This document shows, one piece after another, positions 46,000-57,441 of a DNA stretch of 64,000 nucleotides; positions within the stretch are counted from its first letter, which is position 1, and each line of letters begins with the position of its first letter. A model generated the notes under the pieces. The model ran no database searches. It had not been told where the DNA came from and worked only from the letters and a program-made list of their open reading frames with translations. Position numbers and translations under genes: made by a program. Location of the stretch: the NCBI GenBank assembly GCA_000711775.1, contig ARYC01000083.1:62001-126000 (forward strand), given 5' to 3'. Source of the DNA: Oxytricha trifallax (lineage: Eukaryota > Ciliophora > Spirotrichea > Sporadotrichida > Oxytrichidae).

Positions 46000-47745
46000 A
46001 ATAAGTTGACATATTAAACTAATCCATAAATGGGTTTGGCTTCTCTTTCTTATCCTCTTTTTATTGCTTGCTTGGGCTAATATTTCTTCTCTTTGTGCCA
46101 GCTCTTGCATCTATGTTCATTTCATCTAGATTTTAAGCATCTTTATAAAGTCTCTTGCTTACTTCATGAATAATCTGTGACTTTCTCTCTCTATAAACCA
46201 TTGCATGTTCTTTCATTAGAAGTATACCAGTTCCAGGTTTCCCTACAAAGTTATGTGTATAAGCTAACTAGAGAAAAATGGATGCTTCTTAAGCTCTGCG
46301 AGCCAGATCTCGCTTATAAGTATGCCTTGCTTATTTTGATCTTCAGGAGAAATAGAGTAACGTTTCTTGTGAGCTTCTTCAATGATCTCTTTAAGATAAC
46401 TCTCTCTTAAAGTGCCAAGAACACCAAAGAAGAAGCTCCTTTCTGGAAGTTTGTTAGAGAGTTGTTTCTTGGTTTGAAGATAAACTACCAACTCTTCATT
46501 ATTCATCCCATCCTCATAGAAATTGGTGACTGAAATCTCTGGGTAGTTTGGTATTTCTATCAACTTAATTTCTTTGTTTTGGAAGGTTTTCTTAAAATCA
46601 CAAAGTATAGCTGTTCTGACCGACACCCGGCCCTCCTTCTTGGTAGTACCCCCCGTACCCCGACCCCCCCTGTACCACCCCCTAAAATCTATTTCATATC
46701 AAATTTTTTATCCTCAGGGTCTAAATCGATTTCCTTCTTGACATCTCGACATCATAAATTTTACTTTTTTATATATAAAATTTCATTATTTTATCAAAAT
46801 TTACTATTTCTATTTTAATGACTTATATGATTTTATTTTTAAGTTTTGACAAGTTTCACAATGGTTTTTATCTTTTTTTGTCTATCCTATGTGTATTATA
46901 TATTAAAAATAATTTTCCATTAAAAATATTAGAATTGGTTTCTTATAAATTTTTATTAACTACGATACACAAAAATTAATTAAAAATTTTTTTTCGCTTC
47001 AACTTCATTTGACTTAATTCCAAGAAAGAGTATGATTAATTTTTCATTTTTTAAATTTTCAATATTTTATAATTTTTTCAATTAACAATTATAAAATATT
47101 GAAAATTTAAAAAATGAAAAATTAATCATACTCTTTCTTGGAATTAAGTCAAATGAAGTTGAAGCGAAAAAAAATTTTTAATTAATTTTTGTGTATCGTA
47201 GTTAATAAAAATTTATAAGAAACCAATTCTAATATTTTTAATGGAAAATTATTTTTAATATATAATACACATAGGATAGACAAAAAAAGATAAAAACCAT
47301 TGTGAAACTTGTCAAAACTTAAAAATAAAATCATATAAGTCATTAAAATAGAAATAGTAAATTTTGATAAAATAATGAAATTTTATATATAAAAAAGTAA
47401 AATTTATGATGTCGAGATGTCAAGAAGGAAATCGATTTGGACCCTGAGGATAAAAATTTGATATGAAATAGATATTTTAGGGGGTGGTACAGGGGGGGTC
47501 GGGGGTACGAGGGGGTACTACCAAGAAAAAGGTCGGGTATCGGTCAGAACATATAGCTTTTTGTAATAAAATTTTAGTTCCTTCCATCGTTTTGAAGGAA
47601 TAAACTCATTTAGTATACGATTAAGTATATGTCACATACTTACCATGCTGTGTGAGGTATCGATTGAGATCGTCATTGATTCTAAATCTTGAGATCATTT
47701 CTAAAGCTTCAAACCTCTTCTTTGCAGTACTTATAGATTCCATCA
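46000..47745 (-). pseudogene. TBE-B 22-kD gene, split by hairpin element
   Basis: N-terminal part at 47732-47552 (MMESISTAKKRFEALEMISR), with one in-frame TGA near 47590. Then the hairpin 46612-47551, then the C-terminal part from 46611: LIEIPNYPEISVTNFYEDGM, QLSNKLPERSFFFGVLGTLR, KHPFFS, a 26-nt GT-AG intron (GTTAGC to TTGTAG) and KPGTGILLMKEH, then DEMNIDARAGTKRRNISPSK. The intron is at the same codon as in TBE-A. The gene is dead by TGA and insertion unless both are removed. Confidence 0.88.
46612..47551. mobile_element. 940-bp hairpin element with TATAGC target duplication
   Basis: Almost perfect inverted repeat: arms of about 465 bp around a loop of about 12 bases near 47085. Ends TGTTCTGACCGACACC and its inverse GGTCAGAACA, with C-rich subterminal blocks (GTACCCCC, GACCCCCC). 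Direct repeat TATAGC at 46606-46611 and 47552-47557 is a 6-bp target duplication. No transposase gene. It splits the TBE-B 22-kD gene. Confidence 0.92.
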
Positions 47746-47938
47746 TTGTTCCTTCTCTTCTTATTAAGTTACAGTTTTTAATATAAATAGTTCTGGATCC
47801 TACTGTTAAAATCTTAGTATTAAATAAGGGCATCTTATAGGAGGTGAACCTTGTAAGGATACTTGGAGAAAGCTGGCAGAAGCTGTATCAATCTTTAGAG
47901 ATGGAGCTCCATTATTATCAATTCAGTTCCATTAAATT

Positions 47939-48130
47939 AGTACTAAATTTGTTTAAATTTAATTAGTACTGGTACTAATTTGGTTTAGTTTTAATTGGTA
48001 CCAATTTAATAGTACCAAAATTTAATTAGTACCTAATTTTAAACAAATGAGGTTTTAATGGAGAAATTCCAAAATGGTTCAAAACCTAATTGGTACCAGT
48101 ACCAACTTGAATTTATTCTCAGTTGGTACC
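47939..48130. promoter_or_regulatory. Cluster of nine GTAC-centred palindromes between divergent TBE-B genes
   Basis: Nine GTAC words in under 200 bases, most within TTGGTACCAA, TTAGTACTAA or AGTACC contexts (for example AATTGGTACCAATT at 47993-48006). They lie between the 22-kD gene (minus, start about 47732) and the 57-kD gene (plus, start 48297). This is the same place where TBE-A carries CCTCC/GGAGG palindromes. Confidence 0.55.
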
Positions 48131-48296
48131 AAAAATAAAAATCCTAAGCATAAATTAGAAAATTTATAGTTATAAACTAAGCATAAATGTGATGACTAAC
48201 ACCTAAGAATCATTACAATACCAGCTTTTACACAAAGTTTGTATAGCCAGTGAGGTTTTTACTTATTAATAAGAGATAATTAAATTGAATTTAAAC

Positions 48297-49741
48297 ATGG
48301 CGGCTAACTTAAATCGCAAAGCAGTCTCACTTGGCAGTGGATAATTATAGCTAAACTTTGGCTAAACTAAGAAGCCAAAGATCATCTACATTGATAAGGA
48401 GCCAGAGCTTAAAGCTCTTGAGTTTGAATCAAGGGTGTTTGATCTAGAAATAAATATCAGGAAGCAGAGAGCACAGTTGGGTATTTAAACGCTAATCGTA
48501 GATGTTGAAGAGTTAAAAGAACAGATCACTGTAGAAAAACTTAAAGCATTTTAATGTAAAGAATACTAAAATTTCTTCTCAACTGATTCTAGCTTAAAGA
48601 GACAAATCAAAGAAATACATGGTAGAGCTAAGCTCTATTTCAAGAATGATAAAGTCGATGGCAGGTATTAATTCACAACTTGAATGAAGAGCTATGCCCA
48701 TTGAGCAAAAGTGAAGATACATAATGCAAAAGCTTCACTTAAGCGAGTTCTTGATTCAAGATAAAGAAACTTAGAAGCTTATACCTGCCAAGAGAAAGTC
48801 AAATACTACTGAGTCATAAAGAGATTAACAGGAGGGACTAAAGAGATAGAAGTTGCATGAATTGATGAATCAACTGGTAAGCAACACTATATTTCATTCT
48901 TCAATTCCAAAGCTCTGAACATACCTGGATTAAATGCAATTGATATTAGCAGTTGTATTGATAACTATTTGCATATAAGCGTTCCTGCAAATCAAAACTT
49001 ATTTTAATTGATGATTATACATAGAAGGTGTATCCTTACAGCTATCTACATAAAAATGAGCAGTACCATAATGAGTTTGCTAACGAATACATGATTCTTA
49101 GAGAGGCTTAGAGAAGAGATTGCAAGAACTTGCTTAAGCTAAATGGTGTTATTTTAAAGCTACGGTTATATCGCATTAAGGCTTAAGAAATATGAAATGA
49201 CTCTAAGAGATTATCTGAATCATAACCAGATACCCAGCATGATTTGAATGAAATACTATCAGATATGATAAAGGGTGTCAAGGAGTTGCATGAACTTGGA
49301 TATGTTCATAGAGATTTGAAGCCTGAAAATCTAATGATAAACCTCTGCCTTTAAAAGTAGTTGCTATAGATTTCTATAGAGCATTAAGAAAAGATATATT
49401 AACCATAGCAAAGGTTCTTGAGACACTTGGATACTTCTCAATTAGAGAGAAATGGACTAATGGCTCTGTTTAGCGGGATGTGTGGGCAAATGAGCTATCA
49501 TATTAGAGAGTGATGTGGAAAGTATGGCTTACTTTGGTACAAAGATTGAAAAATAATCAATCAGTTAAGCTTAGAATCATATCAAGTAAGAAATTATAAG
49601 CAAGGAAATAAAAATGATAGTAGAGATGATAATAATCAGTGCTCCCACCTATCCAAGAAAACATTAGATGACATACTTGTGCCACTTAAGAGAGCAAGAT
49701 TCCAGAGGTATAACAAAGTCAAGCAAATAAAATTCTTTTGA
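48297..49741 (+). pseudogene. TBE-B 57-kD gene (kinase-like, no zinc fingers), decayed
   Basis: ATG 48297 starts MAANLNRKAVSLGSGQ, then a coiled-coil head (KEPELKALEFESRVFDLEIN). No C2H2 finger is seen, unlike TBE-A. The kinase part retains ELHELGYVHRDLKPENLMIN and VVAIDFYRAL (DFG replaced by DFY). TGA codons interrupt at several places (for example about 48679, 48700, 48811, 48858) and the frame changes near 49015 and 49195. It ends at TGA 49739-49741. A long-dead copy. Confidence 0.82.
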
Positions 49742-49883
49742 ATTAAATCACCTAATATTCATTAAATATACATTAAATTCACATAAAACCTGAGTTATCT
49801 CTACTAACCCCAATAAGACCCCAACTATACCCTACAAATCAAAGCACTTATAAACCTCACTAATGGATTTTGGGGTTTTGAAT

Positions 49884-51170
49884 AAGTCATAATAATAAAT
49901 ATAAAATTAAAAACATTAGTCTTATTCTAAATATTTATTATAATAAGCTAAAAATAAGTTATCACAAAAAATTGGGTCCAAAGGTTTGAATCTTTCGCGT
50001 ATACCACTCAAACTAAACTATTGAATATTTTAGCAACTTTTTAGCAAGGATTATAGATAACTAAGGCATTTTGCATTAAATTTAGTATGAAATGCTAATT
50101 TCTTCACATTCTAGTTAAACCTTAGATAAAACTTTTTATCTTACAACGATTAAATTGTTGATTAATACTTTTTAATTTAATGTAAAAGTTATGAATGAAT
50201 TGGGGAAGTTTCTTGAGTTTCTTGCCCCGTGCAGTTTCTCGACTCAATAATTTTTCTTATTCAACATTAAAATTTATATATATAATAGATGCCTGGAAAT
50301 ACACTTTTAATTGATGCTAAATGAAGTAGGAGTACTTTTGTTTGCCAAATATTCCTTTATTATTTTATTTTTAGAATATTAATTTTTATCAGTATTTCTC
50401 TTTAGGATTTATATTTTTAAAAAATTTACATCATTTTCTATAATTTATTTAATATCTCCTTTTCATTTTGTCTATGTTAATGTGGAATTATGATAATTCT
50501 AAAAAGGTATAGAGCATTATTCTTATTTAAGTTTAATCTCATTTTTTGCAGAATAATTGAATTAAAGAATCATTTTAAGCCGCTACGAAAATATATCAGA
50601 ATTTATTCATAAATTCTTTAGGACAATAAAAAAAATCAGAAAGCTCTATATTATTAAATAGAATGAAGTATTTATATTAGTATATTATTACTAATTAATA
50701 TATATAAAATCTTCAGAGACACTCTTACAAAGACTTCAGACAATATCAAAATAAAATAATGTATTATTGACCCTTTATTAATATCATTTTTAAATAGTAA
50801 GCTTAACTAAAAATTATAAGATAATACAACAGCAGCAATAATACTGTGTTAACCTGCAACTGCTGTAATTATTTAGGCAAACATGCAACAAAAATATATA
50901 ATATGAATTCTATCAACATAGAACAGATATTATAAGCTCTAAAATCAATAATTATTTTTTTTAATTGAAAATAAATATTTTGGGAATTTATAAAGATTGT
51001 ATATTTAATATTGTTGATGGAACCATTCCCTTGAAGTTATTAAGAATTGGTAGGATTTAATATTGAATTGTTATTTTATTTAAAATCTTAATAATAATAT
51101 TTTTAATTTTATCAGATAGGAAGGGGATAATTAATTAATTAATTAATTAATTAATTACTTTTCTTTATTT
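49884..51170. other. AT-rich spacer, includes (TTAA)n at 51128-51157
   Basis: No gene recognised; A+T-rich sequence with a short TTAA tandem repeat at its right end. It separates TBE-B from the N-terminal block of LRR copy 3. Confidence 0.5.
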
Positions 51171-51179
51171 TATTGTTGA

Positions 51180-52300
51180 AGAACCATCCATTCCTTTATG
51201 AAAGTAATATCCAATAAGTTGTTCTAAAATTTCTTCAGAATTTTATAGAAAATGAAAATGTTAAGCAGTTAATTCATTATCTTAGCTTAACTCACATATC
51301 TTATTGATAAAATGAGAAATTTTGTCATTCAAGTCCTTAAATTTTTCTAGATTTTTTGTTCTAAATCCAAAAAAAACTTTGTCAAATTCAATATTTTCTT
51401 ACTAAAGCATACAATACAAAAGCTATGCTTAAGTTTGATCCATTTCTTGAGATTTTAAATCATAAACATTTCTGGTAATAGCCCCTCTAGGGCAGTAAAT
51501 TATTTTTATCTTCAAATTTTATTAACCATTTTATAGCAATCATTTCAAATAAATATGATTAATTTTCAATATAAAATTACCATTATATTTGTAATTTTTC
51601 TAATAAGTATTTAGATTTATTGCAAAATCAGATATAATTTAGTTACACAATTGCAATTAGTCAATAAAAATTTGGTATAAAATGATAATACTTTTATAAA
51701 TAGATTATACAGATTTTGCAATAAATCTTAGTGTATTTGTCAAATTAACTAATATATTGGTAATTTTTTATTGTAAATTAATCATATTTATTTGGAATGA
51801 TTGCTTTAAAATGCTTTATATAAAAGAGATATAATTTTGAAAAAATGTCATTAAACACAATTTATAGAGTTGTATATTAAATTGTGACATTTTATGATTT
51901 TTAAATTTTTCATAATTTATGGTAAATAGGTTTGAGGCTCCAAAGATTATTATCCAAAATTTACTCTTAGACAAAGTTAATAGTAAAAGCATCTCGAAAA
52001 ATCATCTATTAGCTTTATTTTAGAGAAAATTTTGAATTTTCTTAATTACCTCTCTTAATAAAAGTTGTTGTCTTCACTTTCAATGTCAATTACAAGTTCA
52101 GGTATCATTTCGAAAAATGATCTTTAAAACACATTTAAAATTTCATTGTAAGATCCTTATAGAAATTTTTTGGATTTTTTACATAAAGATCGAAGTAATT
52201 TGACTACTTAGTTGTTGTATTTGTAGGTATATCTTAAAATCTCAATGGTAAGATACTTGCTCCTTATTTAAGGAATGAACCAAGAATGATAGCTTTCCAT
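51180..52300 (-). CDS. LRR family copy 3, N-terminal block
   Basis: ATG 52300 starts MESYHSWFIPQIRSKYLTIE; the module continues VVKLLRSLCKKSKKFLQGSY without a stop, so this copy is intact where copies 2 and 4 are broken. The middle part at 51180-51400 reads EFDKVFFGFRTKNLEKFKDL and LEQLIGYYFHKGMDGSS, aligned with copy 1. The rest of the gene is at 38690-38940 and 35047-35640. TBE-C is inserted one base upstream of the start codon. Confidence 0.68.
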
Positions 52301-52429
52301 TCAAAACCTTTAAACCCCTTCAGTAGTTTAATTGAGATTATTTATATTGATTTAAGGCAGCAATTAACACATACTTAATTAAGTTTATTTGGGTTTATAG
52401 TTTAAATATTAGTAAACTAAGAGAGTCTA

Positions 52430-53460
52430 TGTAAGGTCTGGGGTCTGTTTATGACAGTGAATATATAGATTTATTATTTATTTATCGTTAAGGAGGTGAT
52501 GATTAAAGTGATTAACTCAAGCTTATTCTTAATTATACATCTATATCCTCCATAATATTCTGGACAGTGAGATCTCACTACTTGATAGAATTGAATTTAA
52601 AGAAATATAATCTTAAGTTTAAGACTAAGTTACCCTTAAAATTCTATTACCATCATTTTTATTATCTCATCAATGATAAATAACTTAAATACTGGGATCA
52701 TATCTCTTTAGACTAGAGAGCTGTGATCTTTCGACACTAATTTCCTGAGCTTTGCAAATTTGCTTTATCCACAGTCAACATATTTATCATGAAAAGAATA
52801 GAATATTTTACAAGACAGTCAATTGTATTGATTGATTTAGTGTTCCTTTTTATAACTAAAAAATTATGTATTTAATTAATTGCAGAGGCTTAAAAGCACA
52901 ATATTAAGTATATTTATGCCGATGAAGCTGTGTTAGAATTCAATACCTTAATATCTAGGTTTTGGTACTAGAGGTACAGCAACATAGAAGTTTATGATTA
53001 AAAGAAAATAAGGTTAAAACTCATGCGATTCTTTGAAAAAATAAGTGAAGATAATGGGCTCAGACTTATCTTATTCATCCTCGCTCATTAAAGACTGAGT
53101 AATACATAAATTTTCTACAACAACAAAAAAAACCTAGAAGAGAAATAAGTTAATTAAGAGTTTTTTCTTTGTTTAATAACCTTTTAATTCATAAAACAAA
53201 AGATTCAAGGAAGGAATATGAATGAATAAATATAACACCTGTATTTAATGTACCCTTACAGCCTCCAATTCAATTGAATTGATTTATTTTGAGGGTTATT
53301 GAAAGGCTACTACAAGAAATTTCTACTATATCACTTGATGCACGAAATGAAGATAAAAACAGTAAAAAATTATTACGTCTTGCTAAGATCTATCGATAAG
53401 AAAGATAAGGTATACGTTAGAGAAGGGAAATTTTAGGTTAATAAATTTGTTTAGATATAA
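52430..53460 (+). pseudogene. TBE-C transposase remnant
   Basis: Reads GLGSVYDSEYIDLLF-like at its start after frame correction, then KYIYADEAVLEFNTLISRFW and YSNIEVYDQK, homologous to TBE-A. The second Asp region and the Glu region are disrupted by frame changes and substitutions. Not functional. Confidence 0.85.
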
Positions 53461-53469
53461 AAAAATGAA

Positions 53470-54239
53470 TAAGTTTACATAAAAAATAAGCTCTTATAAG
53501 GATTTGGGTTTTCTTCCTTTATGGTTTGCTTAGACGTATATTTTCTTCTCTTAGTGTGAACTACTGCCTCTACGTTAAAAAATCTTTATAAAGTCTCATA
53601 CTAAGTTCATACATTACTTGAAACTCTCATTCACTGTTAAATTTGTTTCGCATTTTCATAAAACATAATTCATGCAGAGTTTTTATAAAGTTAGAAGGGT
53701 AAGCTTACTTGAGATCGATCGATGCTTTTGCATTTCACCTAATAAGTTATCACTTATTTTAATTTTTTGCTACTCATCTTTCAGGAGAAATGCAGTAGCG
53801 TTCCTTGTGAAATTCTAGGACTACTTCATTGTTGTTTTTTGGTTTCAAAGTTCCAAAAAAATCAAAGAAGTACTTTTTTTTGCATCTAATTAGAAAGTTT
53901 TAGCTTTAATGGAAGTTATCCATCAAATATATGGAATTCTCAAAGCATTATCAGTGAAATTTTTAACAGAGATTTCAGGTTAGTTAGGAATTCAAATCAT
54001 CCTAATTTCATTAATCTTGAAAGTTCTCTTCACTTGGTAAGGCTTTTAAAATTGAAATTTTAGTTCCCTCCTTAGTTGGTAAGAAGAGTGCAACTACAAC
54101 AATTAAGGTACTTGTAAAATTGAAAACTTAACTTGCTATACAAGGTATCTGTAGAGGTGTTCAAATCATCGTAATTTGCTATTTAAAATTTGATATTGAA
54201 TCTCTTTAATACATCATTTAAAGTCTTCATCTTACTTTC
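53470..54239 (-). pseudogene. TBE-C 22-kD remnant
   Basis: Minus-strand fragments match TBE-A 22-kD (for example the region of IPNYPEISV at about 53960-53990 and the tail at 53500-53600), with many frame changes. The tiny intron is still recognisable at about 53700-53725 (GTAAGCTTACCC...ACTTTATA), now without its final AG. Confidence 0.75.
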
Positions 54240-54548
54240 TCTTTTAAGAAATGCTAATTAAATTTGTAATTGTGGATATTACTTCTAAGTTTTTTAAAAA
54301 ATTTTACTTTAAATATTAAAGATTTACTGGATGTTATCATTTAAAGGAGATGCAGAGAAATATAGAAAGACTTGTTCAAAGTTCACATTGATTTACAATT
54401 TATTAAAGTTCCTCCACTAAAATTTGAAACTAATGGTTAATTAATTTAAGAAATCCTCCAAATTAAGTTCGAAATATATTAAGAATTAAATTTAAGGCCA
54501 AAAAAATATTTTGGGAACATATTATATTTAAAAATATTTTATAATATC

Positions 54549-55733
54549 CAAGACCCCAAAACACCTTTTAGAATTTGATATATTCTTTGATTAATGAAAG
54601 TATGCAGGGGAGAGAGTTTCTTTTCAACAATTTCATTTTCGTTGTGAGCTTAATTTTTTAATTTATTTGTTTCATGGAGGAGATTTTTATTCCTTTATTT
54701 TATTATCTCAAATATCTTTATAGATGTTATGAAGAAATAAATCCACTATTAAAATTTAAATGATTGCACATTTTTTGTTGTTGTATAAATTATTTTATCA
54801 AACTATGTAAATTTTATGAAGACTATTTCTACAATTCTTTAAGATAAATTTTTATAATGGTTTGCACCTATTTTTTTTGGATATTTTAGCACAGGAACAA
54901 ATTGAGTTTTAAACAATTATGAAACTTTTCCATTAAAGCATCATTAGAATAAAACTAGGTACTATTTTATTGGTAAAAATTAAATTAAACTGAGTAAGTA
55001 ACAGTACTTATAAATTTAAAAAAATTAAATACTAATTAATTGGAATTTGATTAGTTGAAAGAAATTTTATCTCTAAAATTTGTTCCAGTTTTCTCAAACT
55101 TTCTCCATTTCTCATAACAGGTTGATCTCTTATATGAAAGTCATATTTAATAGGTATCTAAAATGTTAAAAATTTTTAATTAAAATTGAAAGATTAATAT
55201 AATTTTATTTATAAAATTCCTTAGAACTAAAAATCATTTCATGATTGTGGACATTAATTACCTTTAGACCACTCATTTTATAAATATTCTTTATTTAAAT
55301 TATATATACGTTTACAGAATTATTTGTATTACATTAGAATTTGTTAATTAGGAACGTAATCTAAAAGAATTGAAAGTATTAAATTATTTAATACTTTAAA
55401 ATGAGAATTTCAAAAATTAATACATTAATGAAAAATTTTTGAAATTATGCAATCATAATAATTCATGAAATACTACTGTAAAAGTGTTAACTTCTTATAA
55501 CAATTTAAAAGAGGAAAAAATATCACTAAAACTTACCTTTATTTAATAAAAAAGCAATAGTGTATGATTAAATATGAGAACATATAGTTAGCATAAAATA
55601 TTGATCATATAAACTTTCATATTCCAATACAGAATGAAAATAATACTGCAGATCTCTAGTAACCTTAATGCCAATCACCCCCTCATCAATAAAAAAAGCA
55701 TTTAAACTCATTTAGAGGGTTTTTGGGATTTCG
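54549..55733. mobile_element. Nested, internally deleted TBE relic
   Basis: Left end CAAGACCCCAAAACACCTTTT followed by AGAATTTGA..., right end ATCAATAAAAAAAGC...GAGGGTTTTTGGGATTTCG; both are degenerate versions of the TBE inverted repeat facing outward. The interior has no recognisable TBE gene. No clear target duplication. Confidence 0.62.
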
Positions 55734-55739
55734 ATGACC

Positions 55740-56960
55740 GCCAAATTAAGTCCAAACTTTATTTAAAAGACCTCATTTAAAAAAATCTCTTTAGAAGCTT
55801 TAAGTTTACTAAATTTTAGAATTTTACAAATAAAATGTGTCAAATTACACTCTTTTATTGGTGATTTAATTTAATTACTTTTCACCAATGAATTTATCAG
55901 AATTTCTAGTAATCAAATTTTGGTATACCTAGTTGAATTCTATCATTATAGGGATACATTCGAAATCGCGATATTTTTATACTAATTCAATTACAAAATC
56001 TCAAAATTTTATTTTTATTCATGAACCTACAGAAAAAATTCCTAGAAAATCAATGATCAAGAAATCCAGTTGAATTTATGAGCATTGAGGTAAAGGAATT
56101 AATCATTTAAAGACAGTGTCAGAGATCAATCAACTTATTTTTTAATTGAGGATGATTTTGTCTTGAAAATTATTGACATAAATTCTTGTTTTTAAAAGAT
56201 ACATTTATTTGGAGGTTAAACATAGAATAAAATTTTCACAGATGATTAATTCGGTTAAAAATTTATCCTATTATTTACTTTCTTACTGATGACAAAATCT
56301 AAATGGAATTCGTTGTAATGAGTATTACATTTTGTGTTAATCAAAATTTCAGAGTGCAGGCATATTATCTAGCTTGATGCTATTTTATTTAAAAAATGTG
56401 TAGCATTTACGCTTTCTCTACTTGTAATTAATTACAGAGAGTTTTAATCTGACAACAGATTCCAAAGGTAAATTGGCTAAATTTTACAGAGATATTTAAA
56501 GAAAGAGAAGAGCGTCACAAGCTTAGTTATCTTCATAAAGACTTAAAGCCATAAAAATAATGATAGATTTTCAATCTCTAAGAGTCTATATTATTGATTT
56601 TACCAAGACTCAAAGAGTGCCTTTCTCAGCTTATGAAATGTACAGAGCACTCCTTGATATATCACAGAAAGTGAAGACTGGAGAGACTGAGTATTGCTTA
56701 TGATATGGGGATTGGCAGCAACAATAATAATAAGAGTGAGTTTGCAAGGGACGATTACTTTTACTTTAAGAGTGAGATGGCATCTATGCTAAGAATCAAA
56801 CGATATCCTGATAAGAATAAAATTATTGTATATTTAAGAGCTTGAATTTTCACAGTAATCAAACCAAACAATGAATAGAATGTTATGATAGACATAATTA
56901 AACAGCAAATTAGAAAGATAAGATATAAATAATTGCCACATGACTATAAGCAAATTATTG
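55740..56960 (+). pseudogene. TBE-C 57-kD remnant (kinase part)
   Basis: A degenerate HRDLKP motif (SYLHKDLKPQK at about 56505-56540) and LRVYIIDFTKTQRVPFSAY, homologous to TBE-A 57-kD, with the metal motif DFT. A degenerate match to the finger-to-kinase linker (LFMNLQ) occurs near 56020. Many stops and frame changes. Confidence 0.75.
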
Positions 56961-57126
56961 TGCTAAATATTTTAAAATCTCGCTTGCTAAACTCAATTAA
57001 TTACAAATATTAAAAAATAATCCTCTGCATAAACTTAGTAAAAACCCTAATAAATATAATCAGTTCTATCATTTTGATAATAAAAAAATTCAATCTAATC
57101 TTTGAAAGGGTTTTAGGGTTTTGATT

Positions 57127-57441
57127 TTATTTTAGATTCTATTACTAAATACTAAATAAATATATATAGTTATTAAATATGAATATTTCTATTAAGAGAT
57201 CATCGCATAAATTTGATTTAGTAAAAAAAAAAATCAAAATAATTATCTAATTTTTTTAAAATAATCATTGTATTTAAAAATTATTATATGATCGCCAATA
57301 CGAATGTTTTGATAAATAGTAAATAGAAAGTTAATAAATCTCGAAATAAAAATTCTAGAGAGATTATATATTAATCAGTATTTTATATAGAGTGTGGTAT
57401 AAATTTTATACAGTAAAGTTTGACTTTGTATTAGTTAGTTA
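57127..57441. other. AT-rich spacer
   Basis: No gene or repeat recognised between TBE-C and the next element. Confidence 0.5.

Larger units (their letters stand above)
44855..49880. mobile_element. TBE-B: decayed telomere-bearing element of another subfamily
   Basis: 5,026 bp. Left end CAAACCCCAAAACCCC, right end ...GGATTTTGGGGTTTTG; target duplication AAT at 44852-44854 and 49881-49883. Orientation is opposite to TBE-A: transposase (plus) left, 22-kD (minus) centre, 57-kD (plus) right. Without the 940-bp hairpin at 46612-47551 its length is about 4.09 kb. Its inner inverted repeat (TATAGTTGG-GTCTTATTGGGGTTAGTAG) differs from TBE-A. Confidence 0.94.
52302..57123. mobile_element. TBE-C: decayed TBE with nested relic
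   Basis: 4,822 bp. Left end CAAAACCTTTAAACCCC-TTCAGTAGTTTAATTGAG, right end GAAAGGGTTTTAGGGTTTTG. Target duplication ATT at 52299-52301 and 57124-57126 (ANT). Gene order as in TBE-B: transposase (+), 22-kD (-), 57-kD (+), all broken. A 1.2-kb TBE relic (54549-55733) is nested between the 22-kD and 57-kD remnants. The left duplication overlaps the ATG of LRR copy 3. Confidence 0.9.

Noticed and set aside
46579-46818. 79-residue ORF in hairpin arm
   Set aside because: C-rich and AT-rich arm sequence of an inverted repeat, not repeated as coding in the other arm.
40583-57123. C4A4 repeats as chromosome ends
   Set aside because: They are short (about 16 bp), inverted in pairs, flanked by ANT duplications and enclose TBE genes; they are transposon ends.
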